Positions 55,853 through 64,000 of a DNA stretch of 64,000 nucleotides are shown here, one piece after another. A program made the translations under genes and the position numbers. Source of the stretch: Alopecurus myosuroides (Eukaryota; Streptophyta; Magnoliopsida; Poales; Poaceae); NCBI GenBank assembly GCA_028641055.1, contig CM054062.1, forward strand, positions 27,710,808 to 27,774,807, written 5' to 3'. Each line of letters starts with the position of its first letter. The first letter of the stretch is position 1. The notes beneath the pieces are model-generated. The model made no database searches and was not told the origin of the DNA. It worked only from the letters and a program-made list of their open reading frames with translations.

Positions 55853-57254
55853 ATAAGCCTTTCGTGATCGCGAATCGGCGGTCCCTTTGCTGCCATACAT
55901 CGTTGGATGTGAGCCGCACCTCTCTCCAATGAAGCTAACTTGGGTTCTTCCGTCGTTGCTCTCTCCGTCCGCTGTATCCCGGGCTCGCTAGGCACCACCC
56001 GCACCTGGACCGGCTAAGCTGTCTCTGTCTCCTCCGTGGATGTCCCCTCTCTCCCACTCGAAATGAAACGATCTCGGAGAGAAGTGCCAAATGAAAAATT
56101 AAAAAATAACTCAAAAGACAACTTAACTCACCCGAAAAATAGAGGGAAAAGGAAAAAAAAAATATGAGGGACGACACGTTCAGATTGGTGAGAGAGATCC
56201 GACGGTCAAAAAAGTGTCTATTTCCGAATTACAAAACATGTAGCTGATTATCAGTAAAGGTGTTCCAATAAAATCGCAAGCACTAGTTACCAATACAATC
56301 TCGCTATGCAGTAGCGAAGAGGGGGATAAGCCTTTTGCGCTCGCGAATCGCCGATCTCTTTGCTGCCATACATCGATGGATGCGAGCCGTACCTCTCTCA
56401 AGCGAAGCTAACTCGGGCTCTTCTGTCGCTGCTCTCTCCGCCGGCTGTATCCCTGGCTCGCTAGGCACCACCCGCACCTGGACCAGCTAAGCTGTCTATG
56501 TCTGCTCCGTGGCTGTCGCCTCTCTCTCCCACTCGAAATGTAACAAACTCGGAGAGGAGTGCCAAATAAAAAGTTAAAAAATAACTCAAAAAGATGACTT
56601 AACTTAACCGGCAAACAAAGGGGAAATGAAAAAATTATGAGGGACGACACGTTCAGATTGGTGAGAGAGATCCGACGGTAAAAAAAGTGTCTATTTCCGA
56701 ATTACAAAACAGGTAGGTGATTATTAGTGAAGGTGTTCCATTAAAACCGCAAGCACTAACTACCAATACAACCTCGCTATGCAGTAGCGAAGATAGGGAT
56801 AAGCCTTTCGCGCTCACGAATCGCCGGTCTCTTTGCTGCCATACATCGATGGATGCGAGGCGTACCTCTCTCAAGCGAAGCTAACTCGGGCTCTTCTGTC
56901 GCTGCTCTCTCCGCCGGCTGTATCCCGGGCTCGCTAGACACCACCCGCGCCTGGACGGGCTAAGCTGTCTATGTCTCCTTTGTGGCCGGTCTCTCTCTCC
57001 CACTCGAAATGTAACAAACTCGGAGAGGAGTGCCAAATGAAAAGTTAAAAAAATAACTCAAAACGACGACTTAACTTAACTGGTAAACAAAGGGGAAATG
57101 AAAAAAATTATGAGGGACGACACGTTCAGATTGGTGAGAGAGATCCGACGGTCAAAAAACAAAACAAGTTGCTGATTATTAGTAAAGGTGTTCCAATAAA
57201 ATCGCAAGCGCTAGTTACCAATACAATCTCGCTATGCACTAGCGAAGAGGGGGA
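55853..57254. repeat. Threefold tandem repeat (about 470 bp unit) next to the ascorbate oxidase 3' end
   Basis: Units start with ATAAGCC at 55853, 56336 and 56799 and end near 57254 (483, 463 and about 456 bp). Each contains TTTGCTGCCATACATCG, GAAGCTAACT, GGGCTCGCTAG, CCACTCGAAATG and CCAATACAATCTCGC. Units 2 and 3 are closer to each other than to unit 1. The end of the unit also appears in the pseudogene flank near 6470-6520. Small minus-strand frames repeat with the units and are not genes. Confidence 0.92.
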
Positions 57255-57395
57255 ATAATAAATGGAAGAACCCTAACTAATTAGGAACCACAATTCCACA
57301 CAAAGAACACGTACCCTTCAATCGCACCCGATGCCGCACAGATGGCCACCTCACACAAAACTAGCTAGCTAGGCTCACAGGCGATTCACAATCAA

Positions 57396-60300
57396 TCAGA
57401 GGTGGTCGCCGTTCATGAGCGCGGTGGCCGTGGCGCCGCATGACACGGCTTCCCTGGGCACCTTGCCGACCCTGTCCATGGCTTCGGCGAAGATGACACC
57501 CATGCCCATGTGCAGATGCGGTTCGATGTGGCAGTGGAATGCCCACACGCCCGGGTTGTCCGCCACAAACCGGAGCGCTGTCCACCCGTACGGGAAGATC
57601 ACCGCCGTGTTCCGGAGCGGCGGGTTCACGAGGTTCAGCCTCGCCGCGTCGGCGGCGTCCCCCTTGAAGGCCCCGTCGCCGTAGCCCAGCACCCAGAAGT
57701 CGTGCCCGTGCAGGTGCCACGGGTGCACCTCGCTGACGTTGTGCGCCAGCGCGTTGGCGTTCTGGAGCACCACGTCCACCGTGGTGTTGTGGCGCAGCAC
57801 GTACACGTTGTCCCCCGTCGTCGTGTTCGGGTTGTGTGGCGGCCGCGTCACGTCGTAGGCGCGCCCGAACGTGTCCGCCGGCCGCGCCGCGGTGAGCGCC
57901 GTCTTGAGACCGAGCTTCAGGGAGCCCAGGTACGGCGTCGCCGGGAGCACCATGGAGACGTTGTTTATGGACCACTTGATGTGCCCGCCAATCTTGTTCT
58001 GCGTGTTGAGCAGCTCAATGCGGCGGTCAGACGTCGCCGGCGGCGGAGGCGTGCCGGCCCGGGCACGGATCCTGTACGTGAAGGCCTTGCTGTGCGCGGT
58101 GTCGTTCCACACCGGGGTCACGGGCGGCGCGGTGGCCGGCAGCTTGAACCCGCGGTTCGACCGGTAGTTCAGCAGGGCCAGCGCCGGCGCAGTCTTGGGC
58201 ATCCGGCCGCGCACGCCGACGCTGACCCAGTAGTTGGACGACGGGTCCTGGTCGGTGGTGAGCAGGACGGAGTAGCTGTCCCCGGAGTAGATGTCGATGT
58301 CGTCCACGACGAACGGCTCCACGTAGTTGCCGTCGGCTTCCACCACCGTCAGCTTGTGGTTCTGAGACAAGAAAACCGCAACCGATCATGATCCTGTACA
58401 TTATAACAACAGTTTTTATTGTTCTGTCTTGTGTTTTTGCTTACCCCAATGGCGAGGTTGAGGGAAGCCAGGGAGGTGGTGCTGGCGATCCTGAGTCTGT
58501 AGGTTTTGTTGGGCTCGACGGGGAGGATCACGGGGGCGCAGTGCTTGTTGCCGCCGGCGGTGCATTGCTTGGTGCCCGGGGTGTGCGCCGCCGCGAGCGA
58601 GCAGTTGAACTGCCCCCTTCCGTTGATCAGCAAAGACTGCACCAGAACAACAAACAAGAACAGTGCGTGTCGTTAGCACCAAAAATTCAGGCAGAAGCTC
58701 CCTTAGCGACTGCACAACATCTGCCCATAGGAAAATGTAGCCTGAACTATCTAACAAGGTGACCAGAGATTCAAAATAACAGTTCAGTCCCATTGCCCAT
58801 TATTAGTGAACACTTCCAAGTTCCAACTATGTTAAGCTAGTGTTCAAAGTTTTCTAACAGCACTACAGATGTTAGCACTGACAATAGTGCACTCCCCAAA
58901 GACATGTAATTCACCAGATGCGCATAGCGTGTCAAGAGCAGGTTTGTGTGAACGACCAGTGACACACCACTGTTGTCATTGGACTTTCTTCCCCAACACA
59001 TGCATATTGCATAGGCAATACATGTGCAGTGTGCACACAAGGAAAAAAAGATCTACCACTCATGCTGGCTTGACCATTTCCCTGACCACCCAATGGCCAA
59101 GCAAAGGCTCCCCACACAATAATAGTACTGCCTCACTGCTCACTCTGTAACTTTTTGAAGAAAAAAACACATCCCCTCTGCTCTGCATCATGCATCTCAC
59201 CGGGCAGATGTTTCCAAGATCGAGAGGAGAAAGGGTCCTTGCATGGATGCTTTTTGGTGACACATGGCCACAAGTGTCCCCTCTGAAAATCATGTGGCCT
59301 TGTGACAACCCCCGGACCTTTTCTTCAGAAATTTGTATGCGTGCCTCTGCTGTGCATAGGAACATGATATGTGCTGACACTGTTGGCACACATATAATAC
59401 TGGCCTCGAGTCTACAAACTGTCCTATACATGCTGTGCCTCTTTTTTTTTTTTTTTTTGAAGTGGTAGCCCTTCTTTCTAGGAAGCCCAATGGGGTGGGT
59501 TCCATTTGTTTTGTTGCCTCTCTGACCAGCACAATTGGCCCTAGATGCATCATGCTTGCAAGCTTCATGGTTCTGATCAGAAAGATGACTGTGTGTATCA
59601 TCAGTTTATCACCACCAGCTGCATCTTCCATGCCATGCTTGCATAACTTTAGTGATTGGTCTAGCAACAACCCTAGATTTCGTGGCTAAACTATTATTTA
59701 ACTGACAAGAGCAATCATTTTCATATAAAAACAAATTGTAGCCATGCCTTTTACCATCCTACACATCTTACGGCGTACCAACTAATTCCTCTTTTCAAAA
59801 CTCTATTTTTGCATAGAAATAATTGAACCCGCAATGTGTGCAGAATTACAAAGTATGAAATATATTACACTATAGTAGTAGTAGGAAAGGGATGTGTTCG
59901 ATTTCGAAACGAAGGATGGTGCACGATGTTTAAAGCACTCGGTCCACCGGTTAACTGAACTCTTCTAGGGTAAAATTGCAGTTCAAATTTTGGGAAGAGG
60001 ACAAAAACCATGTGCTACAAACTCCGAGTGCCATTTGTCTTGGAAGTACCCAAAGAAGTGTTTTTTCCTGTCTAGTTAATTTACTGGAAGCAGTGTTTTT
60101 CCGACAGTCCTGATTGTCAATCACACCAACCATGAAATATTCTTCTACCGTGAAACTACACAGAGCAGAAATATCTAATCTACTACTCTCTCTGTTCCAC
60201 AACCTAAGGCTAGTTGCTAAAAATGCTTACATTGCGGAATAGATGGAGTACAGTACATCTATAGCAAAACATATATGGCAAGAAGGTACAGCAGCACACA

Positions 60301-61233
60301 GGTTGACTGAGATGAATAATGGAGCGTTACCTGCGGCTCGCCGATCCATCTCATGGGGCTGGAGGAGAGGCCAACCATCTGGGTGTAGATGCTCTCATGG
60401 TACCAATCGCTGAGCAGCAGGTTCAGCTCGCCGTCATACTTGAACGGTTCCTCCTCCCCATCTGCCACATCCACGATGAGAGACCCGTACAGCCCTGCTG
60501 CCCTCTGCATCCCGAAGTGGCCGTGGTAGAAGTATGTTCCCGGCTGCAAGCCATGAGCCAACCATTGGTCAGCTACAAGGGTAGCTACGCAGATTAAAAA
60601 AATGAGGAAGTTTTGCAACACTTGACAGTAATCTTGTGATTAAGATCAGCATCTTGGCGCTAACAACTGTGTCTATCCGCAAAATAAAATATAATAATAA
60701 TACCGTGTCGTGTAGGAGATTTGGTCAGTTGTCAGTACCTTGTCGACGACGAACCGATAAGTGAAGGTTTCTTCGGGGTTGATTGCGCATTGGGAGATTG
60801 CCGCCGTGCCATCCGCCCATGGCGTCCCAATCTATTACGATTTGTTGAAATGTTAGGAAAGTTGCCAGCGAAAGAACAAATCTCCTAGCTAGCTCTGTAC
60901 GTATGAACATGTCATGAGAAAGAGATAATAGCAGTGACAGTGTGCTTATGCGGTTACCTGTCGGATGCCGTGCCAATGGATGACCACCCCCTCGGTGTGC
61001 AGCCCGTTCTTGAGCTCGACGACGATGGTGTCACCGGCCTTGGCGCGTATCGTCGGGCCGGGGAACTGTCCGTTGATGCCGATGAGCACCTTCTCCTCGC
61101 AGTCCGGCGACCAGAACATGTTGCTCACCTCCCATTTGAGGTGCCTGGCTTTGGCCGCCTCCGCGCAATGCAAGAGACCAGAGGAAGCCACGAGAAGAAC
61201 ACAGCATGCAAAGAACACCGCAGGAAATCTCAT
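57396..61233 (-). CDS. L-ascorbate oxidase, secreted multicopper oxidase (579 aa, five exons)
   Basis: The enzyme oxidises ascorbate to dehydroascorbate in the cell wall with reduction of oxygen to water. Exons are 61233-60958, 60831-60739, 60543-60331, 58636-58445 and 58361-57396, all GT-AG and phase 0; introns are 126, 195, 1694 and 83 bp. Residues 1-26 form a signal peptide ([19 protein letters not shown]). Three cupredoxin domains follow. Copper ligands are all present: HWHG (86-89), HGH (130-132), HPWHLHGH (471-478) and [13 protein letters not shown] (534-546). The type 1 site is H471, C535, H540 and axial M545. N-glycosylation sites such as NKT and NTT are visible. Length fits plant ascorbate oxidases (about 550-590). 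The start is the only ATG before the signal peptide. It appears functional; a laccase is less likely because the spacing and PHLHMGMG fit ascorbate oxidase. Confidence 0.95.
60186..60248. mobile_element. Degenerate small Stowaway-like MITE in intron 3 of ascorbate oxidase
   Basis: CTCTCTCTGTTCC at the left and GGAATAGATGGAG at the right pair at about 10 of 13 positions. TA lies on each side (60184-60185 and 60249-60250). It is only 63 bp, so it is either internally deleted or a chance match. Confidence 0.5.
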
Positions 61234-61374
61234 GTCCGCAATGGGAAGATCGAGGCTGCTGCCAAGACTAGTAAGTGGAGGAAAGGTTGCAGCTCGAAAG
61301 GCGAAAATGGGAAAGGAGAGCTCGAGAGATGCTGCTGCTGGCTCTGTCTGTTCAAGACTGGAGGATGTGTGCTA

Positions 61375-61382
61375 GTTTTATA
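61375..61382 (-). promoter_or_regulatory. TATA box of the ascorbate oxidase gene
   Basis: TATAAAAC on the minus strand lies about 145 bp upstream of the ATG at 61233, a normal distance for a plant core promoter. The leader between them contains no upstream ATG in a strong context that I could see. Confidence 0.65.
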
Positions 61383-61383
61383 C

Positions 61384-64000
61384 TGAGCAAAAAGGGCTTC
61401 CGAAAAGCCACAGCATGCGGTGCTATTTTTTTATTTAAAAGAAAATCCTCATTGATTTGCTGAAGGAAAAGTGAAAAAAAAATTAGTTCTATAAACTCAG
61501 TGTGGTTAGGTTGGGGCCAGCGGCTCGTTTTGGAGCACCTGCTCAAAATAGGTCGTTTCCTAGCGGGCGGCTCGGCTCAACTTTTTTTTGATTTTTCATT
61601 GCATCTTTCTGGCTAACGAATAAAGATGTTTCAGATCGTTCTTATTGCTTTGTGGTTAATCAAAATCTCTTTTGCATGTGACGGTGGTCGCCTGGCTATT
61701 TCCGTGTGTCTGCACAAGCGGTTTTACGCAATGGGCAGACATGTAAGCGAGGCCGAGGCTTCGTCCTCATATCCTCTGCTGGCTCACGTGCTACATGCGT
61801 ATGTTTTTTTGGTAGCTAGCGTGCGTTTTTTGCAAAAGGAATCCTCATCTTTCTTTTGCTTAAACTAGGAAGGATGCAAAGTTTGCACGCACATGGGTTC
61901 CTGTTTTGCAAAAGAGAAGTGTATGGGTGTACATGGCTTTAGAATTCATAATTGTACACCGACGATTGTTTGCCTTTTCCCTCTATTTGTTTAGTTGAGA
62001 CCAACATGAACAATATACCTTTTCAGCTGTTTTCTCGCCTTTCTCATCCCTACAGGCTACAGTCACCGACTGTCGGTTTATTTCGTGCCGCCGGGGAAAC
62101 AAATATCTGAGAATGTGGTGACCTCATTTTACACTAACTATATACAAATTTCGGTTTTACTAAATCTCATATGTCCGAGATTTTTTATCAACCAAGAAAA
62201 AGTGCGACCACAGTTTAGAGAAAAGTGCAATTTGCAGTTACAATTTTGTCTAAAATCTAAGGTCGATTGAGATTTAGACATGCCCTATAAATTACTATTG
62301 TGTATATGTGCAGTTAAACTAGTGACACAAAAATGCTAATGGATTGGTGTATATGTCACATTGCTTAACTTCAAAAGTTGTAGCTTAGTGACAACGTAAC
62401 TTGCACTAAACAGACTAACAGAGAGTGCCCATATATCATTAGTTCTCTAATCTTAATTCATCGTGCTCTGTTTCTGCTGCTCAAATCATGTTTTCTTCTT
62501 CCACAATGCATAATACTACTCGTTGCTTTACCTCAAGTGAAGACAATCATCATGATCTTGCTGGCAATCCCTACCGCGTCAGGAGTAAATTAAGATCGAA
62601 ACAAGGCAAGGGTCTCGGCAGCAGACAGTGCAAATCTACATGGCATGATTATGATAGCAGACATACTTTTTTTTTCTGTCTGGCTTTGACCATATTTTGC
62701 CACGGAATCAGGTACGATGCACGCAAGGTATTGCCAGCTTTCTTCAGCTATTCAACGAGCTTGTCATTTCTCCATTCGCTTTACACTTTGATAATTTACT
62801 TTTATACTTTGATAATGCACGAAAAAGGAAGCATTTTCCGATATTCGCTTTACACTTTGTTGCTCTTTAGTTGCTAATGTTTTTCTAAATTTTGATCTCA
62901 CTTTACATTGTTTGATCTTGGACAAATTTTTATACGCCTTTTATTCAGGAACATGGTTCTACTTTAGCAGTTTTAACTTCTTTACCCACCATTATGTTGG
63001 GGCATCCGTTAATCCGGAAATTCATGTCGATTTAGCATTCTTAAGTGGTAAAGTTAGATATATATAGCTCTCAGCTTGGCGCCACAATCGTGAAACAGAG
63101 TTTCCTGAGGTCCCGGCAATGCCAAATGGAGCATAGAGCAAAAATAATTTAATGCAAGACTTTCGGCACCTGCCTTTCCGCGTCACTGACCATATTGACT
63201 CAGTTCAATGCGTTCATAGTACTCCTATTGACTCATGGACAACCTATTGCCATTTTCTACTGTGTCAAACACTCACACTACAACTGGATCTGCCTAAATT
63301 CTCCCCATCAAGATTTGAGTATTACGTGAATTGAAGCCGATGGCTACTGATCTACTACTAGAAAGTGATGAAACCAAGTCGGCCGGGGTTTCGTGCAGGT
63401 AGGCAGACACATGTCAGGACGGTTGTTACTACTCTAGCGTATCGCGAAGGGATGAAGTTGGATGGAGTTTTCCCGCGACGAGCCACAAATGTCAAGCAGA
63501 GTTTCGTGGAGTACACTTTGACAGCAGCCGGAGCACAAACGACACACAAGTTTGATGCAAGGCTTTATTCTCATTGCCCTTTCGAGGGCAGCTCTAACCT
63601 ACAGGACACATTTTGTCCGTCCGCGTCTATTTATGTCCACGTGGATAGAAGTAGTTGCGCAACACGGCGAAACATTTGCAACATGTCTATTTTTATCATA
63701 AATTTAGGCCGAGTTTGCGTCCTCATCGGACCGTGCGAACGGAAAGGGTAAGCACGACCACGGGGCCGACTCCATGTCGATGCAGCGGCGCTGGTACATC
63801 CTGATGCAGTGGTCGATATTACAACACACCTATTGGGATATCGCAATATGGCCGTGAATTTCCGTTCGTGATGGGACCAAGATTTATCAAACCAATAGGA
63901 CTTCCAAGTCCCCAGCTAGGCATCAGAAACTCTTTGCGTAGTTGACAACGTAGACATACAGACAAGTCATACAATTCCCTTTGTTCCAAACTTTACGAAA
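61384..64000. other. Upstream intergenic DNA without a recognised gene
   Basis: Upstream of the ascorbate oxidase promoter the sequence is AT-rich with scattered short frames that lack motifs or splice support. TTCGCTTTACACTTTG occurs twice (about 62775 and 62846). 63590-63750 has a G+C-rich piece (GTCCGCGTCTATTTATGTCC, GTTTGCGTCCTCATCGGACCG) resembling an unclassified grass DNA transposon, without ends I can define. Confidence 0.45.

Noticed and set aside
56180..56874. Two similar 73-codon minus-strand frames, as if a small gene family
   Set aside because: They are the same part of consecutive tandem repeat units and have no coding signature beyond that repetition.
57510..58391. 293-codon open frame on the plus strand opposite ascorbate oxidase exon 5
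   Set aside because: It is the antisense shadow of a GC-rich exon. The minus-strand frame carries all copper ligands.
59290..59670. 126-codon minus-strand frame in ascorbate oxidase intron 3
   Set aside because: It spans a 17-T run, has no homologous motif, and the intron borders on both sides are well supported.
63974..64000. Possible start of a Stowaway MITE (CCCTTTGTTCCAAAC) at the window edge
   Set aside because: Only one end is in the window and the terminal motif is incomplete, so it cannot be supported.

Overview
This is a piece of a large, repeat-rich nuclear genome from a grass, most likely one of the cool-season cereals and their relatives (Pooideae). The evidence is nested Gypsy retrotransposons with TGATACGT-type long terminal repeats (LTRs) as seen in wheat and barley relatives, Stowaway MITEs, Helitrons, and a plant gene with GT-AG introns. 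The species cannot be named from sequence alone. I saw no tRNA, rRNA, organellar or prokaryotic feature. The only intact, ordinary host gene I can support is an L-ascorbate oxidase gene on the minus strand (57396-61233, five exons). A broken copy of its 3' end lies about 51 kb away (6670-6866), so a duplicated locus now brackets a nest of transposons. Layout: 1-4750 is the 3' part of a Tat-lineage Gypsy element (element 1) with its 3' LTR and a broken antisense accessory gene. 4751-6908 is GC-rich then AT-rich flank with palindromes, a Stowaway MITE and the ascorbate oxidase remnant. 6914-24990 is a complete Tat-lineage Gypsy element (element 2) with 544-bp LTRs and a 5-bp target duplication (attat). 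Its gag-pol reads on the minus strand. An intact five-exon accessory gene reads the opposite way on the plus strand. A 6.3-kb Helitron (13257-19512) sits inside its pol gene. 25975-34914 is a third, older Tat-lineage element with a decayed accessory gene, a 72-bp tandem repeat array and integrase fragments. That integrase is split by a solo LTR (33414-34809) and then cut off. 34915-55432 holds three related Athila/Sabrina-like non-autonomous elements in alternating orientation: C on minus, D on plus, E on minus. A second Helitron (44547-49190) sits inside D. 55433-57254 is flank with a threefold tandem repeat of about 470 bp directly beside the ascorbate oxidase 3' end. 61384-64000 is upstream sequence without a recognised gene. 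How the parts relate: the three Tat elements each carry the same accessory gene family (putative gypsy-type transposon domain) facing away from their own LTR and antisense to pol, each behind a TATA box inside the element. In element 2 this gene is open over 777 codons, although the adjoining gag-pol has stops and frameshifts. The Helitrons are identified by TC and CTAG ends, 3' hairpins and A-T insertion sites; they carry exon-like pieces I could not assign to a known gene. All calls come from reading the sequence; homology statements rest on motif recognition, not on a search.
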